Made by a program: the position numbers and the translations under genes. A stretch of 22,330 nucleotides of DNA from Folioceros fuciformis (Eukaryota > Anthocerotophyta > Anthocerotopsida > Anthocerotales): assembly GCA_049999805.1 (NCBI GenBank), contig JBNGIO010001681.1:1-22330 (forward strand). The letters run 5' to 3'. The notes below the pieces were generated by a model. It did no database searches, was not told the origin of the DNA, and was given only the letters and a program-made list of their open reading frames with translations. Positions within the stretch are counted from its first letter, which is position 1. Each line of letters starts with the position of its first letter. Of this stretch, positions 8,157 to 18,141 are shown in pieces.

Positions 8157-10673
8157 ATGTTCAGGATGCCAGAGGATGCAGCCAAGACACAGGCAGGAAT
8201 ATCTGACCAGGTCCAGCCGATTCAGGCCATAGAGGGCTTGAACCTCCTGGTACAACGAGGGTTTTATGTTCCCATATCCCTCTTCTACAAGGTCCTCAGA
8301 ACTTCGTCGAAGAGGAACATATTGGCCGGACAAGCTCTTAGTGATCTTGTTCTCAGAGCTGGATTCGAGTCGAACAGATTCTTAGCCAACCACTTCATCT
8401 GCATGTACGCTTCTCATGGGAGGTTGCAGGAAGCATGGCAGGTGTTCATAGCAATTCTTGCTCCTGATTCGTACATGTGGTCCTCCATTATCTTGGCTCA
8501 TGCTGACCATAGACAGCCCCAGGAGGCAATTAGGCTGTATTGGAAGATGCGCCAGTCGTCAGTGTTTCCTGACAACCATATATTCGCAGCAGTCCTTAAA
8601 GCATGTGTCAATGGTGCAGATTTAGCATCGGGCAGGCATGTGCATGCTGACGTTTTGAGCAGTGTAGTTGAGCCTGACGTATATGTAGGCAGTTGCCTGG
8701 TGGACATGTATGGAAAGTGTGGGAGGTTGGAGGATGCCCGGAGGGTGTTCGACCATATGACCACAAAAAATCTGGTTACCTGGACTGCCATGATTGCCGG
8801 GTACGCACGGCACGGGCTTGGGCAAGAAGCCCTTGCTGTTTATGCTAGTATGGAGGACGAGGGCTTCACCGTTGCTGACAGCTTTATGTTTGCATCCCTT
8901 TTCCAAGCTTGTGCTAGCATTGGTGATGTACATCAGGGGAAGGAATTTCACTCTGAGATTAAGCGAAGAGGATTGGAGGTGGATGTGGTTGTCGGCAGCT
9001 CCCTGGTGGACATGTATGCGAGATGTGGAGCCTTGGATGATGCCCGTCAGGTGTTTGACAGCCTAGGTACCAGAGACGTGGTCACATGGAATGCCATGAT
9101 TGCAGGATATGCTCAACACGGGCTTGCACAAGAAGCTCTTGCAGTTTATGCCACGATGCAGGAGGAGGGAATCAGTCAAGCTGATGAGGCTACATTTCTG
9201 TGCCTCCTCAAAGCGTGTGGCAGCATTCAAGCGCTACATCAAGGAAAGCAACTTCACTTACAGGTTCAAGAAAGTGGACTGGAGTCTGATGTAGGCATTG
9301 GGAACGGCCTGATTGACATGTATGTCAAATGTGGGAGCGTGGATGATGCACGGGTTGTGTTTGACAATTTAGCTGGGAAAGATGTGTTGACATGGACCGC
9401 CATGCTTGCAGGGTATACTCAGCATGGCCTTGGAGAAGAAGCCCTTGCCCTATATGCTGGCATGGAGCAGCAGAGCCCTGTTGTGGCTGATCAGGCGATA
9501 TTTGTGTGTCTCCTGAAGGCATGTGCTGGCCTTGGAGCGATGCACCACGGTGAGCGACTTCATGTCCAGGTTCAGGAAAACGGACTAGAGGCCGATGTGG
9601 TCGTGGGAAGCTGCTTGGTGGACATGTACACAAAATGTGGAAGCCTAATTGATGCCCGCAGTGTTTTTGACAAGATGGCCACTAAGAATGTGGTCACCTG
9701 GAATGTCATGCTCGGGGGATATGTTGAGGCTGGATTTGGACACGAGGCCCTTGCTCTTTACGCAAGAATGCAGCAGGAGGGCACTACCACACCCACGCAT
9801 GTCACTTTTGCGTGCCTCTTGAGGGCATGTGGCAGTGTTGGAGCTTTTCTTGTGGGGAAGGCTCTTCATTCTCAAATTCGAGAAAGGGGACTGGAAGCTA
9901 ATGCAGTTGTCGGTAGCTCCCTGGTAGACATGTATGCTAAATGTGGAAGCCTAGACGATGCTCAATGTGTATTCGAGAACCTGCCCGTAAAGAACGTGGT
10001 GACATGGAGTGCCATGATCGCAGGGTATGGCCAACATGGGCTTGGCCAAGAAGCTCTGCTGTGCTATGAGGAAATGCTGTTGGCCGGTGTCAAGCCAAAC
10101 GGAGTCACATTCCTCTTGCTTCTCTCTGCATGCAACCATGCCGGCCTAGTCGACAGGGGATCTGAGTACTTCGAATCCATGAGCAGGAAGCATGATATAC
10201 AGCCAGAGATCGAGCACTATGTGAGTATGATAGACATGTTGGGTCGAGCAGGGCGCTTTTGTACACTGGAAAGGTTGCTGTCAACCATGCCCATGGAGCC
10301 TGATCTGGCCTCATGGCTGTGCGTTTTGAGTTCATGCAGGAAGCACGGAAATGTATTGTTGGGAGAGCGAGCTTTTGCTTGTGCACTGCGTTGTGAGCCC
10401 AGCCATTCATCAGCATACGCACTCATGGCACAGATATATGCTAGTGCTGGCCTTGTGGACCAGGCAAAAAAGGTGGGGACCTTGAGAGACGTGAATTGCT
10501 GTAGGAAAGAACGTGCTCAAACTTGGATCGAGCATGAGCTGGGAACAAAAACATTCTGGGTAGGAGATGGTGGACACGGACAGCATGAACAACTCTATGA
10601 CGTGTTGGAAAAGATCACGGAGAGGATGAATTTCAGGACTATGCCCATCGACAGACATGCTTGTCAGAAGTGA
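8157..10673 (+). CDS. PLS-class pentatricopeptide repeat protein with E/E+ tail, no DYW domain
   Basis: PPR proteins bind single-stranded RNA, one base per repeat. PLS-class members with an E/E+ tail usually act in organellar C-to-U RNA editing, here presumably by recruiting a separate DYW deaminase. The 838-residue frame has no intron. Repeats of P (35), L (36) and S (31) type run from about residue 75 to 680. The block DMYxKCGxxxDAR recurs at residues 183, 285, 387, 489 and 591, an exact 102-residue period, and a more divergent copy (CMYASHGRLQEAW) precedes it. An IEHYVSMIDMLGRAGR block at about 684 leads into E1/E2-like repeats (about 718-775) and an E+ segment (TWIEHELGTKTFWVGDGGH...). 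The protein stops about 40 residues later with no HxE or CxxCH motif, so no deaminase domain. The ATG at 8157 follows an in-frame TAA at 8139. The N-terminus (MFRMPEDAAKTQAG) is not a clear transit peptide, so organelle targeting is expected from the family but not visible; a missed upstream exon is possible. Confidence 0.92.
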   Translation: MFRMPEDAAKTQAGISDQVQPIQAIEGLNLLVQRGFYVPISLFYKVLRTSSKRNILAGQALSDLVLRAGFESNRFLANHFICMYASHGRLQEAWQVFIAILAPDSYMWSSIILAHADHRQPQEAIRLYWKMRQSSVFPDNHIFAAVLKACVNGADLASGRHVHADVLSSVVEPDVYVGSCLVDMYGKCGRLEDARRVFDHMTTKNLVTWTAMIAGYARHGLGQEALAVYASMEDEGFTVADSFMFASLFQACASIGDVHQGKEFHSEIKRRGLEVDVVVGSSLVDMYARCGALDDARQVFDSLGTRDVVTWNAMIAGYAQHGLAQEALAVYATMQEEGISQADEATFLCLLKACGSIQALHQGKQLHLQVQESGLESDVGIGNGLIDMYVKCGSVDDARVVFDNLAGKDVLTWTAMLAGYTQHGLGEEALALYAGMEQQSPVVADQAIFVCLLKACAGLGAMHHGERLHVQVQENGLEADVVVGSCLVDMYTKCGSLIDARSVFDKMATKNVVTWNVMLGGYVEAGFGHEALALYARMQQEGTTTPTHVTFACLLRACGSVGAFLVGKALHSQIRERGLEANAVVGSSLVDMYAKCGSLDDAQCVFENLPVKNVVTWSAMIAGYGQHGLGQEALLCYEEMLLAGVKPNGVTFLLLLSACNHAGLVDRGSEYFESMSRKHDIQPEIEHYVSMIDMLGRAGRFCTLERLLSTMPMEPDLASWLCVLSSCRKHGNVLLGERAFACALRCEPSHSSAYALMAQIYASAGLVDQAKKVGTLRDVNCCRKERAQTWIEHELGTKTFWVGDGGHGQHEQLYDVLEKITERMNFRTMPIDRHACQK
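8703..10232 (+). repeat. Coding tandem repeat of exactly 306 bases inside the PPR gene
   Basis: The hexamer gacatg of the DMY motif occurs at 8703, 9009, 9315, 9621 and 9927: four consecutive intervals of exactly 306 bases (102 codons, one P-L-S triplet). Other landmarks keep the same spacing, such as the TWxAMxAGYxQHGLG and CLLxAC blocks. The right boundary is approximate, since the next triplet diverges toward the E domain. Confidence 0.85.
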
Positions 10674-11345
10674 AAGTTCATGGGCTGGCCATCTCTCCCT
10701 CCCGAGGACTGTGGCTTCCAAGTCGTACTCCATCCTTTCTTGCAGGCTCTACCTCAGTTCTGAAAATAATACTTTTTTTTGAAAAACAAAACATAAAAAA
10801 TAGATAGCTAAAATGCTTCGAGTACACATAAGAATCCTTGCATCCCAATGCACTAACCAAGAGCATCTAAGGCTGTTTCGGAGAGGCTTAGCACTCACCA
10901 AGTCACGAGGATGCATCATGTAGACCTAAAGAGACGCAGTTGGCGCGTGCTATCGAAAGGTGACGGACCACTATGTTTGTTTCTGTTGAGTGAGGATTAC
11001 ATTTTGGTATGTTATTTACAGGACTGTTTAAGGTTGAGGAAGCTTTCCCCCTACCTGGTCCTTCATATGGCTGCGGCACTGATCCCTGGTTCCTCCTCTA
11101 GCCCTGTGCCAAGTCATTGAAGTCGACGCAACCGCGACGCTGTGCAGACCTACATGCGCATTCCCGTGGCGGATAATCCGTAGTCCTGAGCATTTTGAGC
11201 TGCTATTTATGCGTAGCGTACGGCTAGGGGTGGCTTCTTGGCGTGAAGATGGCCTCGGGATCTAGATCGGAGCCGGTCTGCTGATGCGGTGACAAGGTGT
11301 TTCCTTCTTGCTGATTCTAGTCCAGATCGCAGTGAGGCCGGCGAG
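10674..11345 (+). other. Region between the PPR and TMEM115-like genes
   Basis: The left part is the presumed PPR 3' untranslated region, with A-rich near-matches to a poly(A) signal around 10761-10802. The right part should hold the promoter and leader of the TMEM115-like gene, including a weak TATA-like ctatttatg at about 11202-11211. A possible leader-intron acceptor (gctgattctag) ends at about 11320. No recognisable coding sequence. Confidence 0.4.
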
Positions 11346-13390
11346 ATGCATCTGCAAGAGAACAGCTGGTCTTCGCGGTGGAGCTCCCAAGCTGGCGGAG
11401 GCTTGGTGCGTTTGCTACCTTCCTCTCTTGCATGCATGATGGATGAGCAGCTGGATGGGGGACCATAATTCAGGAGCTTGGATAGGGACTGGATGAAATT
11501 TGGTGCTCCGACGATTGGTCAGTGCAGGATAGCAGGTTTTGTGCACATAATTTGGATTTGAGTACTCAGTTTTGTGCCGGCATTGGTGGTAGGCAAAGGT
11601 GTTTTCAACTGGATTCTCCAAAGTGTCGAAAGGGCTCGTCGCCTTCCTCCTCCTGGGATATGTTGCAAAGCTCGTCTTATCCGAAACTGTTGATTGCTTC
11701 GCACTTATACCTGGAAAGTAAGAGACAGCAATTGTATCTTGAGAAGATGCGGGTTTTCATGTCTGTAGAGCTTCTGACGGGTGTTGTGGCACAGAACAAT
11801 TCCTTTCGGATGGAACGTCGTCACAGCGGGGTATTTGGAGCTGAGTTTTGTCGGGGTAAGCTTCCTTGAGTATTGAGCTGGCACGGCTTTGTGTTGTTGA
11901 TCACAGCGGGGCCCTGGCCAGCCTCCTTGCCTTGTGAGCTGGTCCGTTCTTGATTTGTTTTGTCTAGGAGCGTTCTCTGACTTATGCTTTGCTGCAGCTG
12001 GTCGTCAGTGCCGTTTGCATATTGGCTTTCGGAAAGATTTTGCAGCCTATTTGGGGTTCTAGGGAATTCTTGAAGTTTATCATTGTCGTCAACTTCTTGG
12101 CAGGCATTGGCACCTTCATATTTGCCATTGTCCTCTACTATGCAACGGCTAGTGTGGATTTTCTGTAAGCGGCTTCTTTCTACCGGACCTCGCTTTTTGA
12201 ACTGCTTTGAGCTTAGCAAACAGATTGCTAGGATTGGCTTCTAGTTTCTTACAGCTCGTCCTGCCTTTGAGGGTTCACACGGAGATCCTGGGAGCTCAGG
12301 CACTCATCTCGAGCTTTATAAGCCTGCTATGTCTGATCTATGACTTGCTTGAGAATAGATACACGCCAATTGCTGGATTTCATGGAGCGATAGCCGGATT
12401 TGTTGTTGCAATCAAGCAAATTATGCCCGACCAAGAGTATACCAGATTCAAGCTTAAAGTGCGTGCAAAGGTACGGTTAACCCTGCCGAGAAATGAGTTT
12501 GCAGTGTGTGTTTAGCAAGAATAGTGACATCTCATTTGCTTCATATGTGGGTGGTTGGGTCTTGCCAGAAAGGGGTGGTAAGTTGTATGAACAGCGTCAT
12601 AATCCGCTGAACATCAGTCCATGTTGTTGACGATCTGTTGATCCAGTGGTTGCCATCTATCCTCGTGCTGGGCTCAGTTATCCTCAGCATCATTCTGAAG
12701 GACCCAATACGGTTTCTTCCTTTTCACCTTTTCGGAACCTACGGAGCATGGCTGTACCTACGCTATGCGCAGCGAAAGCCAGAGACAACTTATCGTGGTG
12801 ATCCCAGTGATGAATTCGCTTTTGCAACCTTTTTCCCCGAGTTCTTGAGGTCAGTCTGTCCACGGGTTCTCTTGCTTTGCTCATGCCTTGTTACCCTTCA
12901 TAGCTTTTGGTCTTGCGAAAGCCCATGCATCGGCGTTACTGCCATGCCACCGAGTGGCAGTTTACTCACTGAACGCTTTTCTGATGCAGTCCTGCTGTGA
13001 ACATAGTTGCCACAGTTGTTGAGAGGATCATTTGTGGACGGTCACACTTGAGTGACGAGCGAGGCAACGGTTACCCGCTTGGAGGGAAACCTCTACCAGG
13101 TTCAGACCCAGCAGATGCCAGCAGAAGACGGTACATCTCATCCTTTCACACCTTCTAGTACCAGACTTGCTGCAAGACCTGAGTTATTGAAAATGATCCG
13201 GTCTCTTGGCTCCCATGTTACTCAACGTTGGGTTTGATTGTGAAGGGAACGGGGAGCTCGGGCTCTGGAAGAGCGGCTGAATGCGAATACAAATCCTGCA
13301 GGAACAGAACCTGCTGCCCAGGATGGCGCACCCACCTTACCTCTCAGCGTTTCGGCGACAGAATCACTGGATGCAGCAGACATGGTGTAG
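11346..13390 (+). CDS. TMEM115: TMEM115 homologue (rhomboid-like Golgi membrane protein), 8 exons
   Basis: TMEM115 proteins are multi-pass Golgi membrane proteins with a rhomboid-like fold but no protease active site. The animal member is linked to Golgi-to-ER retrograde transport. Reconstructed exons: 11346-11405, 11593-11717, 11795-11855, 11998-12164, 12359-12470, 12647-12849, 12990-13130 and 13246-13390. All are GT-AG and the joined frame is 337 residues. Family blocks in order are SKGLVAFLLLGYVAKLVLSE, TIPFGWNVVTAGYLE, FGKILQPIWGSREFLKF, TPIAGFHGAIAGFVVAIKQI, PFHLFGTYGAWLYLRYAQRK, GDPSDEFAFATFFPEFL and a basic tail RERGARALEERL. At least five hydrophobic segments span residues about 28-200. 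The first exon is the weakest part: the ATG at 11346 gives a phase-0 junction, but the exon 2 acceptor could equally be after 11592 or after 11598. The final exon's acceptor has a poor pyrimidine tract. Confidence 0.85.
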
Positions 13391-14368
13391 AGAACGAACG
13401 CGTGTGGCTGTTCCAGTCTGACACAAAAAATAGCGGAGCGTCCTTGTCATGCTCCCAGCTTCGGTTCTGTATATGTCACCTAGCAGCTTATCTACAGTCA
13501 TTCTGCTTCTCTTTACTGTTCACCGGGTAAAAGCTGTCATGATAACAGGTATAGAGATCTGAGATGATGACCCTTAGCATGGGAAAGGCGTAGAGCTTGT
13601 GCTCATCACTGTGAAAGCATATTTCACTGTGCCGCCTCCTGTTGAGAATGCGACATTGATTACACACGCATGCTACGTCGCGAACTAGCGACTGCATTCC
13701 ATTCGACGAACCATGCGGGAGGTGCGCTGTCTTATCTCATATCGAGTGGATGAGCACAGTCTTGCCTGATTTGGTTGTCCTAGCTCGTGCAATTCCCTCC
13801 TCGAGTGCGTGCGTGAATGAGCATGATGCGGCATGTCACGAAGAGCAGCCGACGATCCTGGGTCGATGCTTCCTGCAGCTTGCGGACAGCGTTGAGGCCG
13901 GGCTGGTCCCACTCCATTCAATACAGGAGAGAGAAGAGGGTGGTCTGCCCTCCAGTTCGCCAGTGGATGGAGATTACCCGACGTGGTGGATCCTGGTTCT
14001 GGGCATGGGAGTTTCCTGGTTTCCCTATCCCGACCACGGGCCAGGATGCCTGCGCAGCGCGTTTGCAGCACTCAGTAAAAAGGTGAAGAAAAAACGCGTT
14101 TCTGCCTGCTGCTGCGGGCGCCTTTCTCTCCCGTCTGGATTCCCCACGCTATGCGGGAGCCGCGGGAAGGCAGGACTTGAACGACGGAGAACGGACCACG
14201 CCGGTAGCAGCCTCTCGGAGCTCTTTCTGGTGTTATCCACCAGCTGCTCATGAGCTGATGTAGCAATTGCCAATTTCTTCAATGGTTGCAATGCTATTTG
14301 CTTCTGGGCTGCGGTGACATGAGGGAGCGGCTTTAGGTCGGAGTGAAACTGGCAGCTGGAGCTGCGGG
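13391..14368 (+). other. Intergenic region before the two-membrane-segment gene
   Basis: No recognisable protein family. Several open frames overlap on both strands (for example 13750-14253 plus and 14025-14498 minus), with compositions expected of chance frames in moderately GC-rich DNA. The left end should be the TMEM115-like 3' untranslated region and the right end the promoter and leader of the next gene. An in-frame TGA at 14315-14317 closes that gene's frame upstream of its ATG. Confidence 0.4.
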
Positions 14369-16550
14369 ATGGGGAAGGTGAAGTCGCGTTGTGGTCGGCA
14401 GGAATTTGGAGGAGAGTCAGAGGAAAGGAAGCGCAGGGGGAGCTTCTGCTGTAGGACTCTGCCGCTGCTTTTGATTTTGTCGTGCGGGGTGGGAGCAATT
14501 TGTGGGCTATGCGGGGTTGAGACCAGGCGGACGGGATGGACCGCGTTTGCTGCGGGGGTGGTGATGGTGGCGGTGTTGCGGAGGTGGTCCTGGCGAGAGC
14601 TGTGGCGGGTGGAAGAGAAGGCCATGCTGTTGCACGCAGAGGTTCGGGAGGAGACTAAGGCTGAGTTTCAGTCCTTCCTGCACCCTGACTTTGACAAGGA
14701 CTTCCTGCAACTGCTTGGTACCCTGGATGAGGTGAGGGAAAGTTTTGTGTGTCTCGGGCGTTAGATGTTGCGGTCGTGGAGGTGGTGGTGGTACTTACGA
14801 GTGCGTGTGTGTGTGGTGTGGTGTGTGTGTTCCAGTCGTCCTTGTGGAGGTCTCTTGAAGCAAGGACTGGATGGTAAGCAGCCACCAGATTGTTTTCTCT
14901 TGTTCGCTGGAGAGTGTGAGAAAGATGGGTGACAAGGGTTGATGTTGGATGAGGAGGGTGTCTTGGCTGGCCGATGTGGGTGTCTGGGTGATGTGTTTTG
15001 TTGGGAGGTGCAGGAAGACCGGAGATTATGACTATGCCACCAAGCTGGAGAGCGTTGCAGCTGAGGCACGAGCTGTTGCTGCCAGGTTGAATGCTGCTGC
15101 CAGTCAAGCACATGCGTTTGCAGAAAAGTTATCCTTGCCAGGTCTCGGTCAAGGTGAGGATGAGCTGAGTCTGAGGACTGTTGCCACAGGCGTTTCTGCC
15201 TTAGGGACAGATGGGATGAGCACGAGAAGCAATGTGCTCTTCGAAGATTCTGAGTGTAAATCCGAAGATGAGCTGAGCCTTGACACTGGTTTGACCACGG
15301 AGACCTTCTTGCCAAAACCGGAGGACTGTTTGCTCAGCATCAGCTGCAGGGTCGGGGGCGTAGCTCCAGCAAGACCGTATGAGGCCAACTACTCTCCTCA
15401 GACTAGTTTTGTGGCAATTGATCAATTGTCGCACGGAGAAACGTCCACTGTTGCAGTTCGTGAAGATTTCGTATACCAACGAAGTGACCTGATGAGTGTG
15501 CCTGAGAATACCCTGAGGTCCAAAGACGATCTAGTGCCCTCCAACCAGTATGCCAGTAACATGCAGCCAGTTGTGCAACGGCAGCTGGACTTCACAGATG
15601 TTGGGGACGTTATTGGGCTTGCCGAACCTGAAGAGGAAGCTGTTGAGGACCTGGCCGATGGTGCAGATTCATGCCATGAGGCTGAAGACATTTGTCCAGA
15701 AAATGGAGATGAATGGCATGGAGGTACTGTGGTAACTCCTGATCTGTTCGAGGATGTGGCCTCGGAGGAAGCTACTCTCAATAGTCGCATCACTGATTCT
15801 GAAATACAAGGTAGTGTGTCTGGTGAGGGCTGCCCCATCGAATCTGCGGCCTCGAAACAGGGTCCAGCTAGTCATTTCGATGCCACGGCGTTGGGCCTGC
15901 ATGGGGTTGCTGGCACTGGGACTACGGCAAGCTACAGAACCACCTGGACAGAGGCATCATTTGACCAATCTGAAGATGAGTTGTCTTCACACGCCAGCCC
16001 TGATGAACGTTTTCCGTCAAGGACATTAAGCTTCCGGGAGGCGGGCACAGGTCATCGTCGTCTTACGACCGAGTCTGTGACGTCCAGGCATCGGGTCTCG
16101 AAAAGTGATGGGGAGTTTGTGTTCCAGGACTCCTTGGACGGCAGTGCATCTGAAAGGGAAAATATTTCAAGCGTGACCAGTAGTCCTCTTGGACATGGCT
16201 CATCCCTAAAACCCATGGGTAGCGTGAGCGCGTCACCAGCGGACGCTTCTCCCATCCACGTTGCAAGGAAGATCAGCAAGCCTCAGGGTATTGCCTCAAG
16301 GCTACGAGGTGTCCTGAAATCAAACAGGTTTACTAGTAGCAAGGTCGTCCCGAGACGAGATGAGACAGCATCACAAGGTACCAGGTCCAAGAAGGAGGAT
16401 GCTTCCAAAGCCAACGTTGCGCCGAAGCGGGAAGACGTGTTGAAAGGGAACAGAATACCGTCTGGGGAAGCCGCTTCAAAGGTGGGTACAGGCGCAAAGG
16501 CGCTGCGAAATGCGACACCCTTTTCTGCAAGGAGAAGGTTGATGTCCTAG
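14369..16550 (+). CDS. Unrecognised protein: two N-terminal membrane segments plus long acidic/Ser-rich tail, 3 exons
   Basis: I do not recognise this family. Exons 14369-14731, 14836-14873 and 15014-16550 join through GT-AG introns (phases 0 and 2) into a 645-residue frame. Skipping the 38-base middle exon breaks the frame, which supports it. The ATG at 14369 is the first after an in-frame TGA at 14315. Visible parts: a basic N-terminus, two hydrophobic segments at about residues 29-49 and 56-71 forming a possible hairpin, then a charged helix-like region (LHAEVREETKAEFQSFLHPD, LESVAAEARAVAARL). A ~490-residue, probably disordered tail follows. It carries a recurring acidic motif (GEDELSLR, SEDELSLD, SKDDLVPS, SEDELSSH) spaced irregularly, and ends in a Lys/Arg-rich stretch with loosely repeated SKKEDASK/PKREDVLK units. 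A membrane-anchored scaffold with phosphorylation sites (SEDE is a CK2-like acidic context) is one possible reading, not established. Confidence 0.65.
14800..14832. repeat. GT-rich microsatellite in an intron
   Basis: A run of GT/GTG units ends just before the ttccag acceptor of the 38-base second exon. It is purely intronic and likely length-variable. Confidence 0.7.
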
Positions 16551-17794
16551 GTAGTTTGGGCCTGCAGGTGAAATCTGCTGCCCTTGTGTCACAAGAGTTT
16601 GTACAATACAGCAGCGGAGTCCCGGGTGGACTAGCGGTGGAGACAAGACTAATAGGGTCACTGATCAACGTCTCTGGAAAAACCATGCGTGATTCAATGT
16701 CCATGGACCAGGTTGTTGATTCTTGACCGTAGAAACCAGATCTTGACAGTTCAGGTAGGCCAGTGTTCCCCTCTCCCTCTTGACCCCCCTTCCTAGCTTT
16801 CTATCCTGGCTTTCTTTCACTCTTCGTCTTCACCTGTGTTAGAAATCAGAGGCCGGCCTCGAGCTACCACTGAAACACCATTCTAGCAGAGCTACAATTC
16901 TGTTCTTCTAATAGTAAGACTGACGAGCGAAGTGACAGCGCCACAAGTAGACAGTTTCTGCGCAATTGATACCTTGCCCGGAGATTTGCAATTGGCGAGG
17001 GAGACGAAAAATAATGAGCAAGTGGTGAACCCACGAGATCACAGGGTTTAGATAAGAAGCTCATCCACAACATCTCAAAAGAAGGGGAAGTCTAAATTTT
17101 GGATGCATGCATAGGTAGTGGGCCAAGCATTTAACAACACTTCTATGTAGAAGTAATTGCATTTTAATGGATTTTGGCAAGGTCTATATAAAGATCATTC
17201 CTCCAATTGCAAGGATCATAGCTGAGGTTCTTCCAAATGCAAAGGAAGGATTGAGCTATGAGCCCAATTATAGAGAACCCACATGTGTCATGCGCTCAAG
17301 AATTAAGCTTGTCCTAGGAGGATGTCTCCCAAGTGTAGGTTGGTTTCCTAAATTTAAGCAGGAAAGTGAAAGAGAGGATGCTCACCATACTGTTTGGGGT
17401 GTGGCATCCAAACTCTATTTGGGGTGTGTCATATGGACCACTTACAAGATGTAGTAAAGGAGCTCATGGGAATGTTGTGAACCCTATGGAAGAAAATGAC
17501 AATTTTGAAGATCTAGATCCTAGGCAGAACAAGCAAAGTCATACACTAGGTGTTTTGTTATTAGAGCTAATGCTAGCATTGACGTTCGATGTGCTTCCGA
17601 GGCTTGATTATGATTCACACAAATGTTTGCAAGACATGGTTGATCTAAAACCTATTAACCCTAATTAAATGTCTAAGTACAAGTAACTTAACAATTTAGA
17701 AGATGCGACTCTTCAATTGCCTGTGCCATAAAGGTTGTGATGTTCTTAAACTTTTTGAAAACCAATTACAAAAAGATCATAAGATTGTCATGAT
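16551..17794. other. Gene-poor, increasingly AT-rich region
   Basis: The first ~200 bases are the presumed 3' untranslated region of the preceding gene. From about 17050 the base composition becomes AT-rich and similar to the PHO2-like gene to its right. Two plus-strand open frames (17167-17454 and 17366-17668, 95 and 100 codons) have protein-like stretches but no family I can name. They overlap in different frames, as a decayed gene or transposon remnant would. I cannot assign them. Confidence 0.4.
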
Positions 17795-18141
17795 TACTTC
17801 ATGGAAGTTTCTCAAAAGGTGCTTGTAACTTGGGCACAAGTTTTGCTAGCGATAACTTGAAGCCCAAGGACTTAAATTTATTTCCCTCTAACATAATACC
17901 ACTAGGAACATGCTAAAGTGTTAGGTCCAAAGCCTATTCTAGCTCCCTCTAAATAAGCATTACATGCTTACTTCATAGAAGTTTCTCAAAAGCTGCTTCT
18001 AACTTGGGCACAAGTTTTGCTAGCGATAACTTGAAGCCCAAGGACCTACATATATTTTTCTCTAGCATATCATTACTAGAAGATGCTAAAGTGTTAGGTC
18101 CAAAGCCTATTCTAACTCCCTCTAAATAAGCATTACATGCT
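17795..18141 (-). repeat. Tandem duplication (about 174 bases) of the 3' end of the PHO2-like gene
   Basis: Copy A (17795-17968) and copy B (17969-18141) abut head to tail with a 173-174 base period and differ at roughly 16 positions by eye. Copy B encodes the last ~57 residues and stop of the E2-like protein. Copy A, read in the equivalent minus-strand frame, begins ACNAYLEGARIGFGPNTLA, then hits an in-frame TAG and has a one-base length change. It is therefore a broken copy in the 3' untranslated region. Copy A contains AATAAA on the minus strand (17882-17877), about 90 bases after the true stop, which may supply the poly(A) signal. Confidence 0.88.
17877..17882 (-). terminator. Possible poly(A) signal of the PHO2-like gene
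   Basis: Minus-strand AATAAA about 90 bases beyond the stop at 17973, inside the broken duplicate copy A. The corresponding position in copy B reads differently, so the signal arose, or was lost, after duplication. Consensus match only. Confidence 0.35.

Noticed and set aside
13750-14253. 167-codon plus-strand frame
   Set aside because: No recognisable features, an overlapping frame on the other strand of similar length, and no splice link that joins it to the following gene.
14761-15315. 184-codon minus-strand frame rich in Ser, His and Gln
   Set aside because: Antisense to the GT-rich intron and third exon of the plus-strand gene; low-complexity composition is explained by that.
17366-17668. 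Frame containing LGVLLLELM, reminiscent of a protein kinase C-lobe
   Set aside because: Only a short hydrophobic match; no catalytic or Mg-binding motifs nearby, so a kinase remnant cannot be supported.
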